NCBI GenBank assembly: GCA_007922225.1
Contig: ML680053.1
Span: 7,734,217 to 7,798,216, forward strand
DNA from: Emydura subglobosa
Taxonomy: Eukaryota > Chordata > Testudines > Chelidae
DNA: 64,000 nucleotides
Direction: 5' to 3'
Below are positions 1 to 12,180 of this stretch, in pieces (the stretch's first letter is position 1; each line of letters begins with the position of its first letter). The translations under genes were made by a program, and so were the position numbers. Under the pieces are notes generated by a model, which was not told the DNA's origin, did no database searches, and saw only the letters and a list, made by a program, of their open reading frames with translations.

Positions 1-60
1 AGGAAACATTTAAACCTCAAGATCAGGATCAGCCCTGTGCAGGTGGCAGATTTTCCCCAC

Positions 61-165
61 ATCTACCCACTATGGGTTTCTTATACCATCCTCTGAAGCA
101 TCTGGTACTGACCACTGCCAGAGAAATGATACTGGGATAGATGGATCTTGGGTCTGATCTGGTAT
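61..165 (+). repeat. CR1-like LINE 3' tail fragment
   Basis: The segment resembles the 3' tail of a CR1/L3-like LINE that recurs at 4690-4800 (same sense) and at 4443-4640 and 43527-43760 (opposite sense). The diagnostic stretch reads as actgggatagatggatcttgg followed by gtctgatctggtatggc. It is old and diverged, and its edges are approximate. Confidence 0.5.
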
Positions 166-519
166 GGCATGTCTTATGAAGCTGTAAATCTTCATTTGAA
201 CTCCAGTCTTTGGGTTATTAGTCCCTCAACTGCTTATAACTCAGCTGATCTGTCAACATATCCCTCAATATCCTGAGGAATTTTAAAATTCTTTTGTGGT
301 CAGAGATTTTTTGACTCAGCCAGAAGGGGAAAAAGCATGGGAAACCTTGAAAAAAGCCAAATGTATATGGATAACTATCCAAAATAAACTGGATCTCCAA
401 ATATTTTGAGCTTTCTCCATTACTATCTAGAGACTTTTGAATTATCCCTGTGCATTGGCTAGTTTATGGTGTGACATTAACTCCATACACTCACACCTAA
501 GTTACATGCCTCTTTTTTT

Positions 520-543
520 GGGGGGGGGGGGGGGGGGGGGGGG
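520..543 (+). repeat. Poly-G tract (24 G, then C and GGGG)
   Basis: An uninterrupted run of 24 G follows eight T residues and is followed by cgggg. Such a run can form G-quadruplexes and is prone to length error in sequencing. The proline-rich minus-strand reading frame across it is an artefact of the C run. Confidence 0.95.
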
Positions 544-544
544 C

Positions 545-2380
545 GGGGAGGTGCACTGAGGAAGACAGTGAAGGGAAGGACTGAAAGAGACAAAGGAAGG
601 ACAGTATTCTGTGTGCATAAGTAAGTATAGTACTTTTGGTTTTGTGTTTGTTTTATAGCAGAGACAAAGAAGGTACATAGGAAATTTGTGACAGCAGCTC
701 TTCTGGGAGATCACCAGGACAGCAGATCCACATCTGTTAGTGGAGTCAGCCAGATCTTCCTGTTGAGATCCTCCAAAGGGGACAGTTTAGCAGGTGGTGT
801 TGGACACAGGACTGCTTTCTTGTACCAAGGTTTTGGAATAAGGAGTTATAATACTAATATCTATTAGGTATTTTTAAATGTCTTAAACAACTAAAATCAT
901 GAGATCTGTAAATCAAACATTTTACTCATTTTAATTTTTAACAATATGCCATTTATAACCCACATCACAAAAGTATCGAAGCACCTCACAAACATTAAAG
1001 AATGTATCCCAATTCTAGATGGGATTTCTTGTGATAAATAGGGCCTTGTAGGCTTACCACTGGAGTAGGCCTATCTCTGGGGAAGGAGGTAGAAGTTTTA
1101 AAAAGGGTTTAATGATTTGTAAAAATGGGAAAAGTCCAACGTAGACTGTTACACAAGACTGTTTATAATATATAGTAAAGGTCAACAAAAGAAAGACTAA
1201 GTTTTAGTCTAAACAAAGGGGTTTATGGATATCATTCAAGGACTGTGTTAAGACCATACCTGTGTTAAGAAAAATGTGGGACTGGAACTTAATGGATGAA
1301 CTTTTTGTGTCAAAAGTTAAGCCTGATTGGTGAACACACAATGAAAGGATGGCCTATTCTACACATTACCCCTTTTTCAAGTACCTTAAAAAGAGAACTT
1401 TGGGAGAAGGATGTGCAAATCAATGGGCAAATTCCTGGAGGAGGAGGAGGTCCATTAGGCTGCTATCTCATTTCATTCCTAGGCCTACAACCTTCATCTC
1501 GGGATCCCAAAGGTTACCTCATCATCATGAAGTCTGGATCTCCGCAAATCAGCAAGGAGAGACCTAGTCATCACCACCATCAGACCAGCTGGGGATATGT
1601 GATGTCTTGCTTGTCCCCCATTACCTTGGGTGTTCTTTTCTGCCTCACTATTTTGCCTCCTATTTTCTCTCGCTTTTTCTGATCTGACCCTGAGCACAAC
1701 TGGCACCAGCACAATGAGATAAGACAGCCCATCCAGCTCTTCCCAGCTGGAGAGAGAGACCAGTAGAAGAATGGGACCAAACCAAAAAGATGTCCCAGCC
1801 CACAGACCAGTGATGAGGCAGAGCCCTGGGCACTGCTAACATGGCTGACCTGTTGACCCAGAGCATCCATCTGTGACCAACCTGACCCTGAAATCCTCAG
1901 AACATCAAACAAAGCTGCATTTCCTCCACTTTTACTGCCCTCTTTTCCCCTTCTTGTCTGTCTGTTCGTTAAAAGCAGGAAAAGGGACCATTCTTAACAT
2001 CTCAGAACCGAGCAACAAAACTAACCCTTTCCTCCTCATCATGAAGGGCTGTCCAACTAAATAAGGGACTCTAACAGATATCCTCTCAAACAAAACTGAT
2101 CCAAGCCCCTTTATACATTTGTTTTGCACAATCATTAGATTTTAATTTTAAACTGCATTGTAACTGGTTTTAAATCCTTCCCCTCCCAATATCTCAGTTA
2201 ATAATGTTTGGCATAAATGTCTTAGTGTGTTTGCCATAAAACTAACAAACCCAGACCTTGAATGTTATTTAACACACTGTTTAGGTTTGGGCAATGACAG
2301 AATCATGTTAACACCTTTCACCCTTGGAGGCCCCTTTATTCCAAATAAATGAATACCACAGATCATTTCAGCATTGCTTA
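545..2380. other. No recognised gene; unassigned DNA
   Basis: Short open frames occur on both strands (for example 1296-1682 and 1580-1912) but overlap each other and show no domain, splice context or recognisable motif. Part of this tract may belong to the dispersed repeat whose 3' end lies at 2380-2640. I see no promoter or RNA gene. Confidence 0.5.
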
Positions 2381-2640
2381 TCAGCCCCTCCTCCACCCTG
2401 TCACTCAGCATTTCTGTAACTTCTATCCGTGTCGAGGACTTCACTTTGAATGGTCCCTTGAAATATGGTTATATACTTATGATAAACAATCTGTTCCACC
2501 TGGTATTGTGGACTGTGACACTGACTACATTTCCTAGTCTTGATGAAGAGCTCTGTATAAACTCAAAAGTTTGTCTCTATCACCAAGAGAATTTGGTCTG
2601 ATAAAAGATATTACCTCACTGATCTGGTCTCAATCTTTCC
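2380..2640 (+). repeat. Dispersed repeat 3' end (unclassified)
   Basis: The segment contains tgatgaagagctctgtataa, then a caccaagag-atttggtctg inverted pair, then ataaaagatattacctca. I associate this combination with a widespread sauropsid interspersed repeat. Class is not settled; a Penelope-like or LINE 3' end is possible. No second copy was noticed in the window. The 5' boundary is unknown. Confidence 0.4.
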
Positions 2641-4442
2641 CATGTAAGTTATGTTAGCATACAGTTCTAAACAATACACTGACTTAATGGGGCTAAAATC
2701 ACATTGGTTAAAAAAACCAATCCTCAGAATTCCACTGTAGTCTTATACCCAACACTTCCTGCTTCAGTTGTTTAGTACCATATCAGGTCTGAGCCAAAGA
2801 CCACTGAAGTCAAAAGACCTCTGTTCATTGATTTCAATAGGTCTTGAGTCAAGTTTTTGCTGAACACCACTGGAGACAGGGTATAAAAACCCCACATCAG
2901 ACAAGAAAGGGTTGGTCCCATGGTAGCTCATTAACCAGCCCTGCTGGGCTGTACCTGTGACAGGTGTCAGACTTGGAGGGAAGGGGAGAACACAGCTCAG
3001 TTGGGGACTTATTGGGAAAGAGAAGATTCCCAGGTCTCACTCTATGGGAGATGCCTGGCTGTGGCCCGGAACTGCTCAAGAGATTGTCATCAGTCACACC
3101 CTCCCTGAGGGAAGGTAGGCCTGATGGACATGTCCTTTGACTGGCTACTGGTGACTCTCCTGTGGTTGTGGAGGAAGGCAGCTGCAGGTGGTGCATACTT
3201 GACTGAAGACTTGTTAGGAGGTTTGTTCTCAACCCAGGCACACACCACATAACATCATAATGAAACATGACCTCAGTACCCGTTGTATGAAAATAATGTC
3301 ATATTTTTCATATAAAAGTAGCATTTTGTTTAAGTCTTTCAAAGAGGGTGTGTGACTGTGGTGTATTATGGGGTTTTGGTGATAACTACTTTTTCCAGCC
3401 CACATGCCATATTACAGAACAGATGTGTTGTGACAGACTCTGTCCATGGGATTAATTTACATTATGGAATCTGAAATGATGAAGCTGACAACCTAACATG
3501 AGTTGTCTCAATGCAAGACTCATCCATACCATTGAAAAGGGCAATTTGAAAGTGAAATGAGAATGGCATAGATCTAGATGGAATTTTCATACTGTTATTG
3601 CTATAATACATATCAAACTTGCAATTTTGGGATGTCTTCACTTCTTCCCTCCCTCCCATATGAACTCATTTGCCCCTTCCCTTCCTGTCTCATGTTATGT
3701 TTTTTTCCACATTACTTACAAGTACTGTTTTGAATTGGCACATCACAATTGTATCATCTTTCCCTTTCCCTTTAAACAATCTGCTTTCAATCAAAATAAT
3801 GCTGTGATAAGTCTCAATTTGCTATTGTGGAATATTGCTCTTGCAGTAAAATTAGGCCAGCTTTTCAAGGATGGTTGAGCTTAGCCTGCATCCATGTGTG
3901 TGATGGGGAAGGGCTGTTGAAGTAATAGGTTTAACTCTATTACTCTATTACTCTCCCCTTTTTCCTGGACCTCAGCTTGGCTTTTTGTCAACACACAGGT
4001 CAGAGTTCTATCTTTTCAGAAAGCACTACATAAAGCTAAACTTCAGGGATATTATATGTAAATATTAATAACACTTCTTAGGCAGTTTCACAGAGAGGGT
4101 GCTATATAATGTTTTAGTAAACAAACATTTAATACACAAATATTGTAAATAGGATTTGGAATACTTATGAATAACTTTTAAAGTTTTAAAATATTTGGTC
4201 ATATACAAACTTCCATACATTGTTGCTGTTGCACATTTCAAAGCGTATTTTCTATATAATATTTACATTTCTATACTTCAGTAAACACATTCCCCTGAGA
4301 TCTGCTTTCAGAGAGGATTTCTCAGTCTCTATAGTGTGGTCATAATATTGAGTGTATGTCACGTGAACTGTTAAGCGCATATGAAGAATGGCAACATTCC
4401 TGTTCTTTTCCAAACACTTCAAAGGTGTGTCAGCAAACAGAA
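2640..4442. other. No recognised gene; unassigned DNA
   Basis: The tract holds a weak member of the short palindromic repeat family (2755-2835) and a TATA-like gggtataaaaacc at about 2880-2892. A 123-residue minus-strand frame at 2897-3268 has no domain I recognise and is not called as a gene. Confidence 0.5.
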
Positions 4443-4640
4443 GTCTGTGATCATAAAAATGGCCATACAGGGTGAGACCAATGCTCCATCTATCTTGTCT
4501 TCTAACAGTAGCCAGAGCCAGATGCTTCAGAGGGAATGAAGGCAGTTATTGAGTGACTCATCCCCTGTCATCCCATCTCAGCTTCTATAATTACAGATCC
4601 TTACTGCTAGCAGCATTCTAGCCCTGGGGTTGATATTTGA
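4443..4640 (-). repeat. CR1-like LINE 3' tail fragment
   Basis: Read on the plus strand the segment runs ggccatacagggtgagacc, then an atgctccatctatcttgtc block, then a catcccctgtc block. This parallels 43527-43760, so the LINE sense is minus. It is diverged and lacks the coding part. Confidence 0.6.
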
Positions 4641-4689
4641 ATGGTCTCTTCAGTTGCTAGTTCAACAGAAATGTGTAGTCTGTATTCAA

Positions 4690-4800
4690 AGTGGCACAAG
4701 GATTGGGACCCAATTGGCACCGGTCACTGTCGAAAGACGGGATACTGGGCTAGATGGATTATAGGTCTGACCCTGTATGACCATTCCTGTGTTCTTAAAG
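4690..4800 (+). repeat. CR1-like LINE 3' tail fragment, opposite sense
   Basis: The segment gatactgggctagatggatt then gtctgaccctgtatgacc is the sense version of the tail seen inverted at 4443-4640. The pair faces each other about 50 bp apart. In translation the piece resembles the minus-strand reading of 43527-43744. Confidence 0.6.
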
Positions 4801-6689
4801 CATGCAGGTTACATATACAAGCACTTATACATATATTTTTGAACACTCATTCCTGCATGCACAGATGTTTATTCTTACAAATGTATGTGCGTTCGTGAGC
4901 AACCAGTTATGCACTTATTAGGTGGCCATGTTTTGCATATTTAGCCTCAGAAGAAAAATATGATGAGATTTTCTTCCTCATCGGGGATCTTGTTGGCATC
5001 TTCAGGGAGCTGATGAAAAGCGAAGTAAAACCATGTGAACATCTGGTTGTGAACGTCATCAGGAGTTTATTGCAAGTCTTAATGCATCTGGAGTTTATTC
5101 ACTTGGGTGCAATATCCTCAACTGGGAGAATAACATTTTAATGTGATGTTAATATTGCATATCAGCATTAACGCTTTATTGACTGACATTCTACATTAAT
5201 AATGTTTTCGAGTCCCATCTAAGAGCTATGTAACTCCATTGACTCAAGTAGAATCACTCCAAATTTACACTAGTTTAAAAGAGAAGAATCAGGTCCTTTA
5301 TCTATAAGGTATTCCCTGGCCTGAAGGCCTTTGGATGCTTTAAAGCAGCAACAGTGATCAAAATTAAATCAAACCAAAGGAAAGAGGGTGAAATTAATGA
5401 GTTCTGAAGTGTGTCCATAAATACAACACTCCCACGTGTGCCATCCTTGGATAAAAAGCACAATAAATAAAACAACATATCCCTAAAACAGAATAAAGCC
5501 TACAGTGTAAGCTGCAGAGGAGTATTACGCTCTTGAATATATCAAGCTAGTATTCTGTAGCACTTTATATATTCAAAGTACGGCTCCCATTGGCTTCAGC
5601 TGCAGTTCTAATCACTCAGAACTTCTGCAAATGAAACCCGAGGATCTCATGTTGGGCACCCAGAAAATGGGGAACACACAATTAGTGACCACCTGTGAAA
5701 TGTTTTATTTAAGTGACTTGACCAGCATCACATATGAACTTTTTGGAAGATGCAGAGATAGACTCCAGCTGCCTGAACTATGAGACCCTCTTTTCTCTTT
5801 CTGCAGTTTCCTGCCTCATTCATTACACGCTTCCAACTTCTGCAACAAAGGAGGTAAAGGCCCCAGAGAAAACAGCCCCCTTCACTACATAACCCTAATA
5901 CATCCACAAAGTGCAGTCCATCCTGTGCACTGAATGAGGCAGGGTTCCCATAGAAAACATAGTATGTGATCATGTAAATAAAGATTGTTTCATAATACAT
6001 ACACACAAAGGGCCTAGTTAAGGTTGCACAGGCAACCTTAACTCTGGGCATTTCCTAACTTCTGACAGCTTGACATTGCACTCTTCATGTTCTTTTAACT
6101 CAGTTTTTTTGTCTAATTTCCCAAGCTTTTAAAAATGCAATTTGAAAAAAACCAAAACTCTACCATAGGGAATCATATTGGTACCCAATGGGTCATCAGC
6201 AGGGTTGGAACCTTTAGATCCATAGCACAGACCTCTGCCACATGAGTTAATGGACTTTCTGACAGCTGTAATAGGTAGTCATACCTATTGGATAAGTGGA
6301 TAAGCACTAGAAGTGGATGAGGCATACTTTTCCAGTGAGTCTCAGATATTTGAGGACAGAGGAATAGTGAGAATCAGGTTCTAGAGGGGAATGTACTCTA
6401 GTGTCCCTATTTACCACAAACTTGACTCCTTCTGCCTCTCCCCTCCAGTCTGTACCAGTCTTCTCTTCCCAGTCTCTCTCCCTGCTCATGCCAGACTTCT
6501 CATCCCAGTTCCAGTCTCTCATTCCAGGCACTTTGTCCAAGCCCCGTACTCTAACCATCCTGTACCATTTCCCAGCTCCTGTCCCAGTTGCCCCCAGGTT
6601 CCTTGTCCCAGTCTATTGCACCCCTCAACCCTATTCGTTCAGCACTGACTTAAATGCAGAGTGAATAAGGTTGATTCCTCCACCATGCC
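4801..6689. other. No recognised gene; unassigned DNA
   Basis: The tract is A+T-rich. A decayed short palindromic MITE ending in gaatcaggtcc lies near 5205-5300. A minus-strand frame at 5728-6051 has no recognisable domain. Nothing supports a host gene. Confidence 0.5.
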
Positions 6690-7250
6690 ACCAGGAAAGA
6701 TAGTCAGTTCTGTTGTGTGGAACCACACCAGCCTTCAGCAACTGGGAGCAGCAACTTCAGGTAAAGACCTGTTTTTGCCCCTGCATCCCTGCGATGGAGT
6801 ATACCCAAGAAAGAGGGAAATCTGGAAGAATTTTTCCGACAGACTCTAACAGATCTCTGAGCATGTGTGAACTGAGATCGCTCAAAGGCTTATACCTCGA
6901 CCAATTTCCCCCACTAGGAACAGCAAATGCAACATCCCTGACACAAATACAACCTTCCTGCTAAATTTCAGGACTTTGTTCTGAATCTTGCAGGTATCTC
7001 AATGAAACAGCTGTAAGAATTTTTTGACAGGGCAAAACAACAAACAAAACTGCATTTTTGCTGAAACTTTAAACAAAAACAAAAAATCCCCCCAAAAACC
7101 TAAATGAAAAAAAAAAAAAAACGCACAAACAAACAGCCTGTATCAGACACTCAGCTTCAAATGGTTAAAGTTTGAAAAAATAAATAGAAACTGAAAACAT
7201 GGGCCTATAAAGGGAAGTGTCTGACAACTTTAACTATAGGTGTTGCTACC
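6690..7250 (+). repeat. Unclassified dispersed repeat, copy 1
   Basis: The tract shares an ordered series of blocks with 31640-32160. These are a ctctgagcatgtg block followed by aactg, a gctgaaactt block followed by an A-rich stretch, a cagacac-cagc block, and a gggaagtgt block before a run of a few pyrimidines and aact. Both copies are in plus orientation and are well diverged. The type is unknown and no ORF is present. Confidence 0.5.
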
Positions 7251-7944
7251 AGCTTCACCAATGAGTACAGATTCCTTTCTGCTAACATCTGAATGCTCCC
7301 AAAGAACATTTTCTGAAATGACATATTTATAAATTTTGAACATCCACATCATTGTAGTTTTCTTCAATACTCAGATTTTGAATCTTGCCAGAATATCAAA
7401 ATAAAAACCTTGTGTGCGGTCAATTTATAGGGTATCTTGGACCAAAGTGTATTTTATGGGCCCATGTGCACTGCAGTGTGTTAGAAGACCAAGCTATCAT
7501 TGTAGATAAGCTATAAATCTCTGTTTTTCAATTAGTAAAGTTAATGAAGCCATTTAAAGAGCTCCATAAAGGGGTCCTCCATTTTACTGTCATTTAGTAG
7601 TGTTAGAATAATGGTCTTCAAGCACTTTTTCCTTATAAACTACTGAAACCTTAAGATGTTTTATTGCTTGGGCTGAAGAGCTTAGTGTAGTCCAATACTA
7701 CTGTAAGTTCAAACTGACTACAGACATGTTATTTAAGTTTCAAATAAAACCAAACCAAAAATATTCTAACATTTTATCTACATGACTCTGCCTATCATAA
7801 ACACAAACTATTAAAAATCTCCAGGATTCAGTAGCAAGAGTTGTCAGAGGGTTAGTACAAAAGAAATATTATTTATCCAAAGTTTTCAAGGGACTTCCAA
7901 GTCAAACTATCAGCACCTAGCAGACAGAAATATGATGGATAGAT

Positions 7945-8020
7945 ATTGTAGAGTGCTTTGAGATCTATGGGCTAAGAAACAACCACATATTATATGTATT
8001 GCTCTTTATTTATGTATTTA
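7945..8020 (+). repeat. SINE 3' tail fragment
   Basis: The block gtagagtgctttgagatcta followed by tgggctaag matches the 3' end that follows the MIR-like core of tRNA-headed SINEs in reptiles. The head is not present here. Confidence 0.45.
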
Positions 8021-8322
8021 TTCATTCATTCATTCAAAGCCTGCTGGCCAGTTTTCCAGATTCTTTGAGGAATCTTGGCAGAGAGCTTTGTGGTGAGAAG
8101 CAGACAGATTTATTAATTTCTTCCCTTCAATCTCTACACACCAAACCTTCGCTCTTGGCATTTTGCAATAATTCATATGCAGAAGACAAAGAATAAAAGC
8201 CACACAATATATAGCGAGCGTCCCATAAAAGATCACAATAATTTGTTTATCACCAAGAAGTAAAATAACCCTAATAAACCTTCAAATCTGTCCACTTACA
8301 TAAACCCACCCATTCTTTATAC

Positions 8323-8598
8323 CAGGGTTTCTCAATTAAATTTGGCCACGGAACCCTTTTGAACTCCATAAATGATTGCGGAACCCCCCAAACTCTTAAC
8401 AGTCTTCACATGTCGAAATAAGCAAAGGTCAGCATTTCTCAGTTAAATTACACTTACACTGGATACCCTCCGCCAGAAAAATCCGGGACATCCTCCCTTT
8501 TTCGGCGGCGCGGAGAACAGCTGCTCTCGGCGGCGCGGAGAACAGCTGCTCTCGGAACCCTAACAGTGTTCCCGCGGAACACCAATTGAGAAACACTG
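8323..8598. mobile_element. Non-autonomous hAT MITE with 8-bp TSD
   Basis: The 276-bp element begins cagggtttctcaatt and ends aattgagaaacactg, giving terminal inverted repeats that differ at one position in the outer 15. A perfect 8-bp target duplication, ctttatac, flanks it at 8315-8322 and 8599-8606. Eight-bp duplications and CAG-TTCTCAA ends are typical of hAT elements. There is no transposase frame. A 25-bp GC-rich unit, tcggcggcgcggagaacagc plus tgctc, is present twice in tandem near 8503-8553. Confidence 0.92.
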
Positions 8599-8609
8599 CT
8601 TTATACGCT

Positions 8610-10379
8610 CAAAAGCAAAGAAGATCCCAGCTCTACAGGACCAAGAGGTTATGCAAGTTCCAGAAAGAAGGAGTTCTAATGGCAAATGCCTTACCAACAA
8701 CCCTGTCCCTTTTAAACCAGGTGTGTGGGTGCAAGGGATACCAGCTCAAGTGACTGGTCACAACTCTAGCAGCTTTGCATGGAGAAAGTGGTTGTCTCTT
8801 AAGGCATTTACATCTGTCATAGTTTAAAAGTAATGTCTTAATCTCCAGCCCAAACCTTTCATGTACATAGCGCACACTGCTGCGCAATTGTCATGTGCTC
8901 TTTGCATTATGCACTGAGACAGCTACATTGTACACTAACTTCAGGTTCCTAATCATCTCAAGATCTAGGCCTTTGTGGTTTATGGATAACTATACAAAGG
9001 TCTGTATCTGAGGAAGGCCATACAGAAAGAGTGTTCTTAGCCACAACTGCGTCCAAGAGCAGTCCATGTTCCAAACAAGACACTAAACTGAGACCCTGTA
9101 TTGCAAATAATGGCCACATACTCTCAGTCCTGGGGCCAATATAGCACTAGCTTCCTTAATTACAGCTGGCATTCACCCATCCCATTCCCCCAGAAACATT
9201 GAACAATTTTAACCAACAGCAGAGCCAATACTTCCCACTAGCCATCATCCATCAAGGTCATGGCTACAATACACAGGCTCTAGCCTGCCTGTAGCACTTT
9301 GGTGAGTGACAGAGGCTAAAAATAGAGGCGAGAAGACCACGAGTAAATTGCTGAGGACCTACCCTCACGTGCTTGTCCCCTGTAGACACTGCACTGTCAT
9401 TGTGCAGACAGACATGTCAGCAGAAACTGTTCTGAGGCTGCGTGATCTGTGCAGCAGCATGTGATGCTTCCAGGACCAGTCCAAAGACTGGAGAAGCAGC
9501 AAGCCCTAGCTCAGATTCTTAGACAGAGACTTTGTTTTAACAACACATATTTATGCAAACCCATAGAGTCAAATTATAATTACAAAAGGTAAATGGATTA
9601 TTTTCCCGAGAGCTCCACCATATCTTATGTCAACCTTTTTCCTTAGAGAATGTCACATATTTGTCAAAAGCACAAAAATATTTTGCTTCTAAAAAGGCAT
9701 ATAGTCCCATTTTCAGGACCTGATCCACCACTTTGTTACACTGCAGTTACACCTGTATAACTCGGTTGCTATCCTTCTACTGTTTTGGTTATGTGGTTTT
9801 CAGTTATTTTTGCAAGGATTACTCTGTGCTGGAGAGATTAAAAGGAAAGCGTGTAAACATGCAATCATAATGCCAGATGAATGTGAGCCATTCCAATATT
9901 TTGGCACGTATGACCCTTTGTTGCATTTGTTCCATGAATTGAACTGCTTCAGTGTTTGCTGAAGGCCACCAATAGGTGACCAAATCTGTATCTCTATATA
10001 GCAGAATGTGAAAATGATTAAATATTTCAAAACAGTCTGGAAGTCATACTGTGGCTGACTTTTTCAGATAGACTTTTGACAAAATAATTCAAAGTCATGT
10101 GCCGAAGCAGTACAATGCCACTCTCTCTGGAGACTGTTATTGTTCACTGGTTCTGTGGAATGCTTGCAAACCAAGACAATGCAGAGCAGATTTCATCAGC
10201 TACATATTTTATGTTCAATAGGAAGATTTTTTTTTCAACAAGTATCAAAAGAGAAAGTTGGTGGAAGCATTAGTTAGCTCTGATGATAACAAAAAATGAT
10301 TAAGTTGTCTGATAAATTGCTAGCAGCGATGGCCTGGTTTCATAAAAGAAGCCAAAGGCCTGCTGAAATGGAACATCGG
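8610..10379. other. No recognised gene; unassigned DNA
   Basis: Scattered short frames on both strands (8633-8887, 9800-10030) have no recognised motif. I see no repeat boundary that I can support here. Confidence 0.45.
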
Positions 10380-10492
10380 GGGCTGAATTCTGCTCTCTGG
10401 TACACTTGTGTAAAACTGGAGTAACTCCACTGAAGTTGATGTAGCAGATACAGATTTACCTTGGTGTAACTGAAAGCAGAATTTGATCTCTT
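10380..10492. mobile_element. Short palindromic MITE
   Basis: The segment starts gggctgaattctgctctctg and ends aagcagaatttgatctc. Its centre carries the mirrored blocks gtgtaaaactggagtaactc and cagatttaccttggtgtaac, so nearly the whole length folds back on itself. Related, more decayed members lie near 5205, 17240, 50633, 53060 and 56305. No transposase is present. Confidence 0.7.
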
Positions 10493-11126
10493 TTCCTCTG
10501 CTTAGAATGAAATACTCTTCATATCAGATGTCTTTATTACAAAGCTACCAATACACCTTCCTTACTTCAAATCCTTCCATAAGAATCATTCTGAAATGAT
10601 ACCTACAAGTAAGGTGTCAATAATAAATCATTATTATTTAAAAAAAAAAAAAGAGTTACTGTGGCCTAGGGACCTCTTAAAGCCTGCTGACGAGGGGATG
10701 CAGAGGGGTGTATATGCATTTTAATCCACCTATCCTTTGTCCCCTCATCTTCATTATACCTACATTCAAGTTTCCAGTCAAGCAGTGTATTTTCAGAACT
10801 GTTTCCTTGTTTTGTTTTTTTAATGCTGGTTTCTTCTTTTCCACCATATGTGGCAACCAGGATCATGGAAAAGGAAGAAAAAAAAAAAAAGCCAGGCCTC
10901 AAAATTATGCTGGCCCGAGGTCAGATTTACTACATTCAGTTGTGGAGCAGTGACCTCTTCTGAGTAATGCTGCAGCAGTGCACTTTATATTTATATTGGG
11001 GACCTCAGGAGGTTTCATTACTGGAAATGGCTTGTGGCCGATCATAATTCCAACAACAAACACACAAGATAATTAATATCTGGGCTAGCACAGGAAATCA
11101 GAAGGTAGAGGGCAAGGCTTCGCTGG

Positions 11127-12060
11127 CAGGGGGTATCGTAAAGCTAAATCCACAAAGGTACTTAGATGCTTAACTACCTCTTTAGGAACCTAAGTCTAAA
11201 ATTTAGACACCGTTGGCATTCTCAAATTCATGTTTCAGCTGCTGCCTAATCCCACAGGCTCCTCTGTTTCTGCCAGTGGGCATGAGCAAAGCCTCCTGAG
11301 TCCTGACCCTGGTAGCACTACAACTAATGAGCTGCTTGGAGGCCTATCTCATGCATAAACCATGGCAGCTTTCTTAGATGAGGTATCCCTCCACCTATCT
11401 CCCCAATGGGGCCCAACCCCATAGAGATCCTCAGAGTATACATACAGGATCAGGCTCTGAACAACAGGCAACCGGGATTTTGGGGGGCTCAGACAGGCAA
11501 GCCTGTGTCCGTCCCCAGAATGGCCAATATCCCAGTGGGCAGAGCACTCTTCTGGAAAGTGGGAGACTTGAGTGGAAGCCTTGCCTTCTTCTGGTTTGTA
11601 GCACAGGCTTGAACCCTACAGCCCATGTGAAAGCTTTAACCACCGGACTATTAGCTATTCTGAAGTGGGTCTTCCTCAATATCTCCTGTTGGAACTTGAC
11701 CATATTGTGTCAATAATAAATGTGAATTGGAGCAGGTACTTGAACCTGACTTTCCCACATCTCCCTTCTTTAATTATTTATACAAAGCGGAACAGCACCA
11801 ACAGAAAAGGAATTCAGAGGGTCCTTCTTCAGAATAGCAATTCCCTGGTGTTTAGGGCACTCAGCCAGGACGTGGGAGACACGGATTCCAGTCCCTGCTC
11901 TGCGTAATTTGGCGCAAGTACCTGAACCAAAGTCTAGCCTCCAGGCTACTGCCTATCTGGGGTGGCTCTCTTTTCCAATCCCTGATGCAGAACAGGCAGC
12001 AATTTTGATGGGCTAGGACTCCCGTTTCCCAACCAGATCTAGTCAACATTGCCTGGGTAC
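11127..12060. repeat. Composite repeat with inverted tRNA-like SINE heads
   Basis: The tract carries two SINE-head-like segments in plus sense (cagtgggcagagcactcttc at 11531 and gtttagggcactcagccagg at 11850) and one in minus sense between them (11607-11670, cttgaaccctac then aaccaccggactattagc). The order suggests a long fold-back repeat, which I believe is common in turtles, rather than independent SINEs. The left end contains the ggtacttagatgcttaac motif of another turtle repeat. Edges are approximate. The small frames across it are not genes. Confidence 0.5.
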
Positions 12061-12064
12061 AGTC

Positions 12065-12180
12065 AAAATGTCAATAAAAAACAAACCTTCTCCATAAAAT
12101 GTTTTGATTTTGATGAACTGGCAAATTCCAATGAAAAAAGCTTTTGTCAGAATTTTTCCAGCCAGCTCTAATACGAATAC
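12065..12180. repeat. AT-rich dispersed repeat fragment
   Basis: The block with aaaatgttttgattttgatg and a terminal ccagccagctctaat belongs to the AT-rich family seen also at 24080, 37530, 43850, 49270 and 63900. Confidence 0.5.

Noticed and set aside
2897..3268. 123-residue minus-strand frame behind a TATA-like box
   Set aside because: No domain, low-complexity Ser/Pro composition, and the TATA-like box lies on the opposite strand sense for it.
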